NCBI RefSeq assembly: GCF_014638275.1
Contig: NZ_BMFJ01000001.1
Location: 1,662,338-1,726,337, forward strand
Source: Primorskyibacter flagellatus
GTDB taxonomy: Bacteria > Pseudomonadota > Alphaproteobacteria > Rhodobacterales > Rhodobacteraceae
Length of the DNA stretch: 64,000 nt
Direction: 5' to 3'
Both the position numbers and the translations under genes were made by a program. Positions 18,637 to 27,458 of the stretch are shown here, piece by piece (within the stretch, counting starts at the first letter, position 1; each line of letters starts with the position of its first letter). The notes below the pieces were generated by a model. The model did no database searches, was not told the DNA's origin, and saw only the letters and a program-made list of their open reading frames with translations.

Positions 18637-18878
18637 CGCGACACCTCCGCCACGGCAACGACCTCGTGGGTCCGGGTGTCCCGTTCCACCACCAGCCAGG
18701 CAGAGCAGCCCTTTTCGTGATACCACCACTCCCGCGACAGGCCCGCCGGGTTGTCGCGCAGGTGGATGAAGGCGTCCCATTCCGGTCCCCAGTCCCCCTC
18801 GGGCCGGTCGAGCACAGCGCCGCCATAAGTGAATTCGCGCAGGTCGCGCGCACCGCAATGAGGACAGGTCAGTCGCAT
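18633..18878 (-). CDS. soxD: Sarcosine oxidase delta subunit
   Basis: An 81-residue zinc-binding subunit. The N-terminus MRLTCPHCGARDLREF gives the CxxC zinc ligands, and the middle DWDAFIHLRDNP-like stretch (EWDAFIHLRDNPAGLSREWW) is diagnostic of SoxD. A third cysteine lies in HEKGCSAWL. It overlaps the soxA start by four bases (ATGA), which fixes the stop and shows coupled translation. It lies 59 bp after soxB. Confidence 0.94.
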   Translation of the reverse strand: MRLTCPHCGARDLREFTYGGAVLDRPEGDWGPEWDAFIHLRDNPAGLSREWWYHEKGCSAWLVVERDTRTHEVVAVAEVSR

Positions 18879-18937
18879 GTGTTCTTCATCTTGCTAAAAA
18901 TATCCCCGCCGGAGGCTCCTGTCCCCGCCATGACGCG

Positions 18938-20191
18938 CTAGTGCAGGTTGTGCTGCGCGCCCTTGCCTTCCTCGTCCATGATGCCGCGCCCGGTGAGGAA
19001 CCGGTCCAGCCGGAAGCCCGTGGCACTGTCGTGATACCGGTCCGTCGCCAGCAGATGTGCCAGTGCGAAGCCAGATCCCGGCACCGCCTTGAAACCGCCG
19101 TAGCACCAGCCGCAGTCGAGATAGAGCCCCTCGATCGGGGCGCGGTCGATGATGGGTGAACCGTCCGGCGTCATATCCATGATCCCGCCCCAGCTTCGCA
19201 GCATCTTGGCGCGGCCGATCATCGGCATGAGCGTCATGCCGGCCTCCATCACGTGCTCGACCGTCGGCAGGTTGCCGCGCTGCGCATAGCTCGGGTAGAA
19301 ATCCAGGTCGCCGCCGAATACCAGACCGCCCTTGTCGGACTGGCTGATATAGAAGTGACCCATGCCGAAGGTGACGACATTGTCGATCACCGGTTTCAGT
19401 CCCTCCGTGACGAATGCCTGAAGGATATGGCTCTCGATCGGCAGGCGCAGCCCGGCCAGCGCGGCGACCTGGCCGGAGCGACCCGCCGTGACGATGGCCA
19501 CCTTGCGCGCGCGGATGGCGCCGCGGGTGGTCTGCACGCCGGTCACGCGCCCGCCCTCGCGGTCGATGCCGGTGACTTCGCAGTTCTGGATGATGTCGAC
19601 GCCCCGGTCCGACGCCCCGCGCGCGAAGCCCCAGGCGACGGCATCGTGGCGGGCGGTGCCGCCGCGCGGATGGTAGAGACCGCCGTGGATCGGGAAGCGT
19701 CCGTTGTCGTGGTCGAGGTAGGGGAGCATCTTGCGCAGCTCCTCCCGCCCGAGGAGGATCGCGTCGTCGCCCTGGTTGATCATTGCGTTGCCGCGCCGGA
19801 CAGCGGCATCGCGCTGGCCGTCGGAGTGGAACAGGTTGATGATGCCGCGCTGCGAATGCATCACATTATAGTTGAGATCGTCCTCCATCCGCTCCCACAG
19901 CTTGAGCGAGTGGGAATAAAATTCGGAATTGCCCGGCAGGAAGTAGTTGGCGCGCACGATTGTGGTGTTGCGCCCGACGTTGCCGCCGCCGATGTAGCCC
20001 TTTTCCAGCACCGCGACATTGGTGATCCCGTGCTGCTGCGCGAGGTAGAAGGCGGTGGCAAGGCCGTGGCCGCCGCCGCCGATGATGACGATGTCATAGG
20101 CGGGCTTGGGTTCGGGGTCCCGCCAGTGCGGGCCCCAGCCCTTGTTGCCGGTCAGCCCTTCCCTGAGAATCCGCAGTGCATTGAAGCGCAT
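18938..20191 (-). CDS. soxB: Sarcosine oxidase beta subunit
   Basis: Carries the noncovalent and covalent flavins and binds sarcosine. The 417 residues begin MRFNALRILREGLTGN. They contain the FAD dinucleotide-binding motif DIVIIGGGGHGLATAFYLA (about 33-51), the VLEKGYIGGGNVGRNTTIVR segment typical of the beta subunit, and a C-terminal GWCYGGFKAVPGSG. The start at 20191 matches the family N-terminus. It is the first gene of the operon soxB-D-A-G; the promoter should lie between 20192 and about 20340. Confidence 0.95.
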   Translation of the reverse strand: MRFNALRILREGLTGNKGWGPHWRDPEPKPAYDIVIIGGGGHGLATAFYLAQQHGITNVAVLEKGYIGGGNVGRNTTIVRANYFLPGNSEFYSHSLKLWERMEDDLNYNVMHSQRGIINLFHSDGQRDAAVRRGNAMINQGDDAILLGREELRKMLPYLDHDNGRFPIHGGLYHPRGGTARHDAVAWGFARGASDRGVDIIQNCEVTGIDREGGRVTGVQTTRGAIRARKVAIVTAGRSGQVAALAGLRLPIESHILQAFVTEGLKPVIDNVVTFGMGHFYISQSDKGGLVFGGDLDFYPSYAQRGNLPTVEHVMEAGMTLMPMIGRAKMLRSWGGIMDMTPDGSPIIDRAPIEGLYLDCGWCYGGFKAVPGSGFALAHLLATDRYHDSATGFRLDRFLTGRGIMDEEGKGAQHNLH

Positions 20192-20354
20192 GATACCTCC
20201 GCCGTCGCGGGCGACCAAAGCAGGGCGCGCGGGGGATTGCAACGGGCGGCGGCGACACGAAAGCGTCGGTTCACGACGTGCCCAAGGATTGACCGGATCG
20301 ATGCTTTGCGGGGGTGGGTTCGGGCTTCGGTGACCCGGCGCCTTTCAAGACGCT

Positions 20355-20420
20355 GTCATCCTCGGGCTTGACCCGAGGATCTTCCCGGCACGAGATCCTC
20401 GGATCAAGCCCGAGGATGAC
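20355..20420. repeat. Long imperfect palindrome between gdh and soxB
   Basis: Two 28-base arms (20355-20382 and 20393-20420) are complementary except for one mismatch, with a 10-base loop. The core is GTCATCCTCGGGCTTGACC. A degenerate third half-copy follows at about 20447-20469 and a relative lies at 15068. This is a dispersed intergenic palindrome and a likely terminator for the upstream gdh transcript. Confidence 0.75.
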
Positions 20421-20486
20421 GGTGGTGCGAAGTGGCCAGGGTCCGCCGGGCCAAGCCCGAGTATGACGGTAAGCCCGCAACGGCAG

Positions 20487-21926
20487 TTACAGCCCCTTCG
20501 CGCGGTAGCTTGCCGCGACGCGGCCGATGGCGACGAGGTAGGCGGCGGTGCGGTAGTCGTGCACGTCCTCGCGCGTGTTCATCACCGCACGCATCGACTG
20601 GAAGGCGGTGCGCATCGTGTCGTCGAGGCCGGAGCGGACCAGTTCCAGTTCGTCCGCCCCGCGCAGGTACTTCTTCTTGAAGTCCGGAGAGATCGACCAG
20701 GCGTTGCCGAGGTAGCGGTCGAGCCGTTCGAGTTCGGCGACGATCAGTTCATGCCGCGCCTCCTCCTGCCGGCGCTGCATCCGGCCGAACCGGATGTGCG
20801 ACAGGTTCTTGACCCATTCGAAATAGGATACCGTCACCCCGCCCGCGTTGGCGTAGAGGTCGGGGATGATGACGACCCCGCGTTTCTTCAGCACGTCGTC
20901 CGCACCGGCGGTTACTGGGCCGTTCGCGGCCTCGATGATGAGCCTGGCAGAGATTCGTTCGGCGTTGCCGAGGTTTATGACCCCCTCCATCGCCGCCGGG
21001 ATGAGGATGTCGCAGTCCTGCTCCAGAAGCGCCGCGCCGTCATCGTGATAGCGCGCACCGGGATAGCCGGTGACGCCGCCATGGCGGGTGATCCATGCCT
21101 TGAGGTCTTCCACGTCGATGCCGTCGTTGTTGAAGACCGCGCCGTCATGTTCGATCACGGCGGTGATGTAGCAGCCGTCCTCCTCGCTCAGGAATTTGGC
21201 GGCGTGATAGCCGACGTTTCCGAGACCCTGCACGATCACCGTCTTGCGGTCGAGCGTGCCTTCGAGCCCCGCGCGCTTCACATCCGCCGGGTCGCGGAAG
21301 AATTCGCGCAGGGCGTATTGCACGCCCCTGCCCGTCGCCTCCGTCCGGCCCGCGATGCCGCCGCCGTTGATCGGCTTGCCGGTGACGCAGGCGTTGCCGT
21401 TTATGTCGGTGGTGTTCATCCGCTTGTACTGGTCGGCGATCCAGGCCATCTCCCGCTCCCCAGTGCCCATGTCGGGCGCGGGGACGTTCTGGGCGGGGTT
21501 GATCATGTCGCGCTTGATCAGCTCGTAGGCGAAGCGGCGGGTGATCTGCTCCAGCTCATGCTCCTCCCACTCCCTCGGGTCGATGCAGAGACCGCCCTTG
21601 GAGCCGCCGAAGGGCGTTTCCACCAGCGCGCACTTGTAGGTCATGAGGGAGGCCAGCGCCTCGACCTCGTTCTGATTGACCGAGAGCGCGTAGCGGATGC
21701 CTCCCTTCACGGGCTCCATATGTTCGGAATGAACGGAGCGGTAGCCGGTGAAAGTGTGGATCTGGCCGCGCAGCCGGACGCCGAAGCGCACGGTATAGGT
21801 GGCGTTGCAGACGCGGATCTTTTCCTCCAGTCCGGGCGAAAGGTCCATCAGGGCCACCGCGCGGTTGAACATCATGTCGACGCTCTCGCGGAAGCTCGGC
21901 TCCTGGATCGGCAGGGTCTGGGTCAT
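20487..21926 (-). CDS. Glu/Leu/Phe/Val dehydrogenase family protein (glutamate dehydrogenase)
   Basis: Catalyses reversible oxidative deamination of glutamate with NAD(P). The 479 residues contain the active-site motif VETPFGGSKGGLCIDP (catalytic Lys, about 108-123) and APDMGTGEREMAWIADQY. The dinucleotide-binding TVIVQGLGNVGYHAAKFL and late NGPVTAGADDVL follow. ATG at 21926 was chosen because the GGAGGATC ribosome site precedes it and the family begins near here. It stands as a single gene divergent from the Tad-like genes. Substrate (glutamate versus branched-chain amino acids) is inferred from overall similarity. Confidence 0.88.
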   Translation of the reverse strand: MTQTLPIQEPSFRESVDMMFNRAVALMDLSPGLEEKIRVCNATYTVRFGVRLRGQIHTFTGYRSVHSEHMEPVKGGIRYALSVNQNEVEALASLMTYKCALVETPFGGSKGGLCIDPREWEEHELEQITRRFAYELIKRDMINPAQNVPAPDMGTGEREMAWIADQYKRMNTTDINGNACVTGKPINGGGIAGRTEATGRGVQYALREFFRDPADVKRAGLEGTLDRKTVIVQGLGNVGYHAAKFLSEEDGCYITAVIEHDGAVFNNDGIDVEDLKAWITRHGGVTGYPGARYHDDGAALLEQDCDILIPAAMEGVINLGNAERISARLIIEAANGPVTAGADDVLKKRGVVIIPDLYANAGGVTVSYFEWVKNLSHIRFGRMQRRQEEARHELIVAELERLDRYLGNAWSISPDFKKKYLRGADELELVRSGLDDTMRTAFQSMRAVMNTREDVHDYRTAAYLVAIGRVAASYRAKGL

Positions 21927-22222
21927 GGGGGATCCTCCTTTTACCCGGGACACTAGCACCGGCCCGGCATCTGTAACCCGCAATTTCTGACTTTTTTGCA
22001 AAAGCACCTGAACCCGTTTCGCCCGCCGCAGCGCGGCACAGAGACAATCCCCGCGATCCCGGCGGAGACGTTGCCGGAAAAGGCCTTTTCCACGCGGGTT
22101 CCGCAATACGGACAAATTTCAGCCCGATTCCGGCGCTATTCCCGATCTGCAAAGGCCGAAATCCGCCTATCGCCACCGCGCCGCCCCGGCGTGGCGGCCA
22201 GACGCGGCCCAAGAGGTGAACC

Positions 22223-23647
22223 ATGAACGGTACGTTCCGACCGACCCCGAGGATCACGCAGATCCGGACCCGGCTTCGCGGGCAGATGACCCGCTTCGTC
22301 ACCCGCTTCGTCCGGGCCGAGGACGGGGTGATGCTGTCGCTCGTCGTGTTCATGCTTCTCATCATGATGGTGGTGGCCGGCATCGGCGTCGAGATCATGC
22401 GCACCGAGATGGAGCGCACCCGCCTTCAACAGACGATCGACAGCGCCACGCTCGCGGCGGCGCACAAGGACAACACGCTGGACCCGAAGGCGGTTGTTAA
22501 GGACTATTTCGCCAAGGCCAAGCTGGCCTCCTACATCAACGACAGCGACATCAAGGTCGAAGGCGCCGGCACCGCCCGCGCGGTCGAGGTGCGCCTGCAG
22601 GCGAATGTGAAAACGCCGTTCCTGAAACCGCTTGGCTATGACACCTTCTCCGTTCCCGCGGCAGGTCGGGCGGAACAGGCCATGGGCAACTCCGAAGTGT
22701 CGCTCGTGCTCGATATCTCGGGCTCCATGGACGAGAACTCCAAGATGACGCGCCTGCACAAGGCGGCGAAGGAATTCGTCGACACCGTGCTGATCGACGA
22801 CGCGAAGGACCGGGTGTCCCTGTCCGTCGTGCCCTATACCGGCGACGTGAACGCGGGCTGGGAAATCTTCCGCCGCATGAACGTGCGCCAGCTGCACAAC
22901 TATTCCTACTGTGTGCAGTTCACGCAGCCCGACTTCTCGACCACCACGATCGACCCGTCCAAGGCCTACCTGCAGGGACAGTACTTCAGCCACGTCGACC
23001 GCGACTTCAAGTTCATCTCCTGCCCGACCAACGACTACGAACGGATCACCCCGTTCAGCCAGAACCGGACCGCGCTGAAGGCCCAGATCGACAAGATGAC
23101 GGGGCGCGAGCGGACGTCGATCCATATCGGGATGAAGTGGGGCGCCGGGCTGCTCGACCCCGCTTTCAGGCCGCTCATCAACGGCCTTGTCGACAACGGC
23201 ATCGTCGACACCGCCTTCCGCGACCGTCCTTCGGACTTTGGCGGGCAGACCACAAAGATCATCGTGGTGATGACCGACGGGTACAACACGGAATCCAACC
23301 GGATCAAGGACTTTGCCTACGACACGCCGGACATGCGCGCCTTCTTCGCGAAGTATCCCCTGAACGATCTTGACGGGGTTATCGACAGCAGCGTCCGGTC
23401 CTCACTCTACGAGGTCTACTACACCGGGACCCTGGCCGACCAGATGATGAAGAACATCTGCACCGCCGCGAAGAACAACGGGATATTCATCTATTCCATC
23501 GGGTTCGAGATCGACAACACCTCGGCCGGGAAGATGCAGGCCTGCGCATCCTCGCCCAACCACTTCTACCGGGTGGAGGGGGTGCAGATCTCGGACGCCT
23601 TCTCCTCCATCGCACGGCAACTCAAACAGTTGAGGCTGACCTTCTGA
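22223..23647 (+). CDS. TadG-like pilus assembly protein with von Willebrand factor A domain
   Basis: A 474-residue membrane-anchored protein. Residues about 36-58 form a TadE/G-type transmembrane segment (MLSLVVFMLLIMMVVAGIG) preceded by a basic cytoplasmic tail. The rest is a VWA domain with a full MIDAS: VLDISGSMDEN (about 164-174), a central Thr region, and VVMTDGYNTESN. TadG proteins help assemble Flp/Tad pili. The ATG at 22223 has GAGGTGA just upstream. Its stop shares a base with the next start. No tad secretion ATPase genes are in the window. Confidence 0.87.
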   Translation: MNGTFRPTPRITQIRTRLRGQMTRFVTRFVRAEDGVMLSLVVFMLLIMMVVAGIGVEIMRTEMERTRLQQTIDSATLAAAHKDNTLDPKAVVKDYFAKAKLASYINDSDIKVEGAGTARAVEVRLQANVKTPFLKPLGYDTFSVPAAGRAEQAMGNSEVSLVLDISGSMDENSKMTRLHKAAKEFVDTVLIDDAKDRVSLSVVPYTGDVNAGWEIFRRMNVRQLHNYSYCVQFTQPDFSTTTIDPSKAYLQGQYFSHVDRDFKFISCPTNDYERITPFSQNRTALKAQIDKMTGRERTSIHIGMKWGAGLLDPAFRPLINGLVDNGIVDTAFRDRPSDFGGQTTKIIVVMTDGYNTESNRIKDFAYDTPDMRAFFAKYPLNDLDGVIDSSVRSSLYEVYYTGTLADQMMKNICTAAKNNGIFIYSIGFEIDNTSAGKMQACASSPNHFYRVEGVQISDAFSSIARQLKQLRLTF

Positions 23648-24183
23648 TGCGTTTCCTTCCCAAACTCTTCCCGCGCCGCTGGCTGAAGGATGAGTCGGGC
23701 GCCGTGGTCGTGGACTTCGCGATCATGCTGCCGGTCTTCCTGATGCTGATGCTCTCCTCCGTCGAGATGGGGATGATGACCTTCCGCCAGACGATGCTGG
23801 AGCGCGGGCTGGACATGGCCGTGCGGAACCTGCGGCTCGGGCTCTATTCCTCACCGACCCATGCGGCGATGAAGAAAGAGATCTGCCGTTTCGCAGGGTT
23901 TCTGCCGGACTGCGAAGACAGTCTGCGGCTGGAGATGCGGCCGCTGAACCTGCGCAGCTACACGACCATCCCGAAGGAAGCCGACTGCATCGACAAGTCC
24001 GAAGAGATCAAACCGGTGCGCCAGTTCACCAACGGCGGCGCCAACCAGCTGATGATCATGCGCGCCTGCATCAAGATTTCGCCGGTCTTCCCGGCGGTCG
24101 GGCTGGGCGGGCAGGTCCAGAAGGACGGCAATGGCGACTATTCGCTGTTCTCCGTCTCCGCCTTCGTGAACGAACCGACGTGA
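23647..24183 (+). CDS. TadE-like pseudopilin-related membrane protein
   Basis: The 178-residue product has a short basic N-terminus and then ESGAVVVDFAIMLPVFLMLM (about 17-36). This is the classical TadE hydrophobic helix with the conserved Glu four residues further on (SSVEMGMM). The C-terminal part contains three to four cysteines (EICRFAGFLPDCED, EADCIDK, RACIKI) suited to periplasmic disulfides. Overlapping stop/start codons at both ends place it in one operon with the TadG-like and the next gene. Confidence 0.88.
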   Translation: MRFLPKLFPRRWLKDESGAVVVDFAIMLPVFLMLMLSSVEMGMMTFRQTMLERGLDMAVRNLRLGLYSSPTHAAMKKEICRFAGFLPDCEDSLRLEMRPLNLRSYTTIPKEADCIDKSEEIKPVRQFTNGGANQLMIMRACIKISPVFPAVGLGGQVQKDGNGDYSLFSVSAFVNEPT

Positions 24184-24791
24184 GCGCCATGACACAGATC
24201 CGTCCCTCCGCCCTACGCCTTGCCCGGCTGCGCCTGCGCTTCGCCGCCAGGGATTTTGCCCGCGACACCCGCGGTATCGTGGCCGTGGAGTCGATCATCC
24301 TGCTGCCGATCCTGATCTGGGGCTACGTGGCAATGTTCAGCTTCTTCGACATGCTCCGGATGAAGAGCATCAACCAGAAGGCCGCCTTCACCATCGCGGA
24401 TGCCTATTCGCGTGAATCGGCGCTGATCACGGAAACCTATGTCGACAGCTCCTTCTCCCTGTTCAAGGAATTGACGCGCACCAACAACCCGACGGTCCGC
24501 GTGTCGGTGCTGACCTACGACGAGACGACGGACAAGTACGGCGTGGTGTGGTCCAAGCGGCGCGGGTCCTCCTCGGTCACAGCGCTGAACGACAACACGG
24601 TGAACACGATCCGGACGCAGCTGCCGGTGGTGGCCTCGGGGGACCAGTTCATCTTCATGGAGACCTGGAACGACTATGTCATCCCGTTCAAGATCGGCAT
24701 GGACAACTTCAAGATGAAGGCGCAGGTCATCATGAACCCGCGCATCACCGGTCAGCTCAAGTTCGACGACGGTTCGGGCGGGACGAGCTAA
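24180..24791 (+). CDS. Second TadE/TadG-family membrane protein
   Basis: A 203-residue protein with the TadE-type helix RGIVAVESIILLPILIWGYV at about 34-53, including the conserved Glu. A periplasmic domain without cysteines follows. The GTG at 24180 overlaps the previous stop (GTGA); the ATG at 24189 is an alternative start three codons later. It is the third gene of the Tad-like operon. Its stop overlaps the stop of the convergent gene at 24788, so there is no terminator space between them. Confidence 0.85.
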   Translation: MSAMTQIRPSALRLARLRLRFAARDFARDTRGIVAVESIILLPILIWGYVAMFSFFDMLRMKSINQKAAFTIADAYSRESALITETYVDSSFSLFKELTRTNNPTVRVSVLTYDETTDKYGVVWSKRRGSSSVTALNDNTVNTIRTQLPVVASGDQFIFMETWNDYVIPFKIGMDNFKMKAQVIMNPRITGQLKFDDGSGGTS

Positions 24792-25273
24792 CCGGCGGAC
24801 TGTTCCGCCTGACGCTCTGCCAGCCGCACCGCGATGATGTCGGCCATCAGTTTGGCCTCTGCCGCGCGGGTAATGCCGCCGACACCGATCCTCCGGCCCA
24901 TGCGCCAGTAAAGCCCCGGCTTCCAGAGCCGGGGCTGTTTCGTCGCGGTGCGCAGGAGGAACCCGTTGGAGGGCTTGAAGGCGAAGGTGCCGCGGTCCAC
25001 CGACAGGATGTCGTCGGCCCGTGCAAGGCAGGTGCCGTCGGCGTCGAACAGGCCGTCCCCGGTCAGGCGCAGGCCGTGGCGGGTGGCGCGATACATGGCC
25101 CAGGCGGCTGCCAGCGAGGCCAGCCCCATGACCAGCACCATCGCGTCCAGCCAGCTGCCTCCGGCCCCGGCCAGCGCCATGCGCAGCAGCAGCACGCCCA
25201 GACCCGCCAGCACGCCGACCCCGAAGACCCGCCGCGCGGGAGAGACCGTGAGTTCGGCCAGGCTGTCGTTCAT
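24788..25273 (-). CDS. Unknown inner-membrane protein
   Basis: The 161-residue product has two adjacent hydrophobic segments (VFGVGVLAGLGVLLLRMAL, about 17-35, and AMVLVMGLASLAAAWAMY, about 44-61). A cytoplasmic-type domain follows with a beta-rich pattern (LRLTGDGLFDADGTCLARAD) reminiscent of PH-like/YdbT membrane proteins, but it was not recognised. The start at 25273 was preferred over the one 15 bases upstream because GGAGGA precedes it. Its stop codon overlaps the stop of the Tad-like operon on the other strand. Confidence 0.75.
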   Translation of the reverse strand: MNDSLAELTVSPARRVFGVGVLAGLGVLLLRMALAGAGGSWLDAMVLVMGLASLAAAWAMYRATRHGLRLTGDGLFDADGTCLARADDILSVDRGTFAFKPSNGFLLRTATKQPRLWKPGLYWRMGRRIGVGGITRAAEAKLMADIIAVRLAERQAEQSAG

Positions 25274-25452
25274 CGCGTCCTCCGTCATGACCGGGCCGGG
25301 TTAGGCGAGGGCCGCGCCCATGGCAAGCCCGTCCTTGCCCCGGGCACCCTGCTGTGAGCGGGCGCACAGACCCCCTGCCCGCGCGAACCGTTCGCCATCT
25401 TCCGCCCGGCGCGGTGCATCCCTAGATTGACGGCAACGAAAGGAGGTGGCCC

Positions 25453-26364
25453 ATGTCCATCCGACCGACACTCGAAACCCGCCGCGCCCAGCCCACGATG
25501 GAGGGCGCCGGGGTCAAACTGCACCGCGCCTTCGGCTTCCATGATCCGAGCGAGCTGGATCCGTTCCTGCTGTTCGACGATTTCCGCAACGAGAACCCGC
25601 GCGACTACCAGGCCGGTTTTCCCTGGCACCCGCACCGGGGGATCGAGACGATCACCTATGTGCTGTCGGGCACGGTGGATCATGCGGACAGCCTGGGCAA
25701 TACCGGGTCTCTCGGTGCCGGTGACGTGCAGTGGATGACCGCCGGGTCCGGGATCCTGCATCAGGAAATGCCGCAGGGGAACCTGTCGGGGCAGATGCAC
25801 GGTTTCCAGCTCTGGGCGAACCTTCCGGGCGATCTGAAGATGACCGCGCCGCGGTATCAGGACGTCGAGGCCAAGGAGATCCCCGAGATCATCGACGACG
25901 ACGGCACCGCCGTGCGCGTCGTGGTCGGATCGTTCTGGGGCAAGCGCGGGCCGGTGGACGGAATCGCGGCGGATCCGCAGTACCTCGACATCTGGGTGCC
26001 GCCGGGGGTGAAGAAGACCCTTCCGGTCGACACCTACCGCCGCGCCTTCGCTTATGTATTCGAAGGGTCGGCGGCCTTCGTCGATGCCTCCGCCCCGACC
26101 GGCGTGCTGCTGGAGAAGGAAGTGAAAGGCCAGGAAGTCAACATTCGCGACATGTCCGGCGACCGGACGCTGGTGCGGTTCGGAACCGGCGACGCGATCA
26201 CGGTGCAGGCCGGGGAACAGGGCGTCCGCTTCCTGCTCATCTCTGGTGCGCCGATCCAGGAGCCGGTGGCCTGGCACGGACCGATCGTCATGAACACGGA
26301 GGCCGAGCTTCAACAGGCCTTTCGTGAGCTTCGGAACGGGACGTTCATCAAACCCGCACACTGA
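25453..26364 (+). CDS. Pirin family protein
   Basis: A bicupin metal-binding protein; some members have quercetinase activity or regulate metabolic enzymes. The 303 residues contain the N-terminal cupin metal site FPWHPHRGIETITYVLSG (His at about 59, 61) and later GSGILHQEMP with the third His and the Glu. A second cupin-like domain ends with the PIVMNTEAELQQAFRELRNG signature. A very strong AGGAGGTG ribosome site precedes ATG 25453. It is monocistronic and converges on the TetR gene. Confidence 0.94.
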   Translation: MSIRPTLETRRAQPTMEGAGVKLHRAFGFHDPSELDPFLLFDDFRNENPRDYQAGFPWHPHRGIETITYVLSGTVDHADSLGNTGSLGAGDVQWMTAGSGILHQEMPQGNLSGQMHGFQLWANLPGDLKMTAPRYQDVEAKEIPEIIDDDGTAVRVVVGSFWGKRGPVDGIAADPQYLDIWVPPGVKKTLPVDTYRRAFAYVFEGSAAFVDASAPTGVLLEKEVKGQEVNIRDMSGDRTLVRFGTGDAITVQAGEQGVRFLLISGAPIQEPVAWHGPIVMNTEAELQQAFRELRNGTFIKPAH

Positions 26365-26374
26365 GGCGGGGAGT

Positions 26375-26425
26375 CCCCCTCGCCCCACCCCTCTCCCCTC
26401 GGGTGAGAGGATTGGGGTGAGGGGG
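26375..26425. terminator. Bidirectional hairpin between pirin and tetR
   Basis: CCCCCTCGCCCCA (from 26375) is complementary to TGGGGTGAGGGGG (ending 26425), with a second inner stem CCTCTC/GAGAGG. The structure fills the space between two convergent genes, which suits a shared terminator. Confidence 0.6.
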
Positions 26426-26435
26426 CTGTCCGCCC

Positions 26436-27023
26436 CTACCCCGTCACCAGCCGCCGCGTCATGTCCCAGTAGACATCTTCGACCTCCGACAGGCTCAGCC
26501 GGCCGCTCTGGCGGAACCAGGTGTTCACCCCGGTGAGCATGGCGATGATCGCCATCGTGGCGATGCGCGGCTCCGCGATGCGAAACGCCCCCGCCGCCTG
26601 CCCTGCGGAAAGGATCGCGCTCAACCGGTCTTCGTAGCGATGCCGCAGGGTTTCCACTGTCGCAAAGTTGTCGGGCGTGAGGTTGCGCAGCTCCATGTAG
26701 GCGATGAAGACCGCGTCGGGGCGTTCGGCGTGATAGCGGATGTGGAACCGGGCAAAGGCCTCGAGCGCCTGCATCGGGTCCGCGGGCCTGTCCTCTGCCG
26801 CCTGCGCGGCGAGCAGGGCGTCGAGATGCGCGGTCATCAGGTCGAACAGCAGGCTCTGCTTGTCCGGCGTATAGTTGTAGAGCGCGCCGACCTGCACCCC
26901 CACCTCAGCCGCGATCTGGCGCATCGACACCGCCGCGTATCCGTGGCGGGCAAACAGTTCCTGCGCGGCCTCGCGGATCCGGGGCGCGGTCAGGGCGGAG
27001 TGGGATCCTGCGGTGCGGGCCAT
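26436..27023 (-). CDS. TetR/AcrR family transcriptional regulator
   Basis: The 195-residue protein has an N-terminal helix-turn-helix domain (RIREAAQELFARHGYAAVSM, then AAEVGVQVGALYNYTPDKQS; about 15-55). An all-helical ligand domain follows with TNNTWF-like end (MLTGVNTWFRQSGRLSLSEV). A palindrome (27036-27051) lies 13 bases upstream of the start and is the obvious autoregulatory operator. The nearest divergent gene is a small lipoprotein. The ligand is unknown; regulators of this type near acyl-CoA genes are common, but none is adjacent here. Confidence 0.88.
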   Translation of the reverse strand: MARTAGSHSALTAPRIREAAQELFARHGYAAVSMRQIAAEVGVQVGALYNYTPDKQSLLFDLMTAHLDALLAAQAAEDRPADPMQALEAFARFHIRYHAERPDAVFIAYMELRNLTPDNFATVETLRHRYEDRLSAILSAGQAAGAFRIAEPRIATMAIIAMLTGVNTWFRQSGRLSLSEVEDVYWDMTRRLVTG

Positions 27024-27035
27024 GCCCCGTTGTAA

Positions 27036-27051
27036 CTGAACGCATGTTCAG
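27036..27051. promoter_or_regulatory. Palindromic operator upstream of tetR
   Basis: CTGAACGCATGTTCAG: perfect 6-base arms around GCAT, a typical TetR-family operator size, located in the divergent spacer just before the regulator gene. The same half-site occurs in the island operator at 49665. Confidence 0.65.
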
Positions 27052-27129
27052 ATCAAGGCGCGATCGGGGCCGCTTGCCCTGCCCCGGCGGATCCGTCAGG
27101 GTCGGCCGCAACGTGACGGGAGATGCAAG

Positions 27130-27372
27130 ATGAGGCGACGGTTCATGCTGCCGGGCATATTGCTGGCAACGCTCTGCGCCTGCGCGGAGTTTCCCGACCT
27201 TGGCCGCACGGTGCCCGAGGCTGAGCTGGACGGGGCCTATCCCCCTCTGGTTCCGGTGCAGGGACTGCTGGCGCAGGGAGAGCAGACGCGCATCGCCGAG
27301 GGCGAGGACGCCGCGCTCGAGGCGCGGGCGGCGGCGCTCAGGGCACGGGCGGCGCGGCTGCGTAACCGCTGA
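27130..27372 (+). CDS. Small lipoprotein
   Basis: The 80-residue product has a lipoprotein signal (LPGILLATLCAC; lipidated Cys at about 18) followed by a short mature part. That part ends in an Ala/Arg-rich helix (EARAAALRARAARLRNR), likely a coiled coil. No family was recognised. The GGGAGATG purine tract precedes the ATG. It is divergent from tetR, so the palindrome at 27036 could also control it. It ends 86 bp before hom. Confidence 0.72.
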   Translation: MRRRFMLPGILLATLCACAEFPDLGRTVPEAELDGAYPPLVPVQGLLAQGEQTRIAEGEDAALEARAAALRARAARLRNR

Positions 27373-27458
27373 GCGCGGGACGCACCGGGGCCAGCCGCGT
27401 TGCATGGCCCCCGCGAAACCGCTAGAGCCGCGTCAGGTACAGGAACGGAGTTTTGGGC

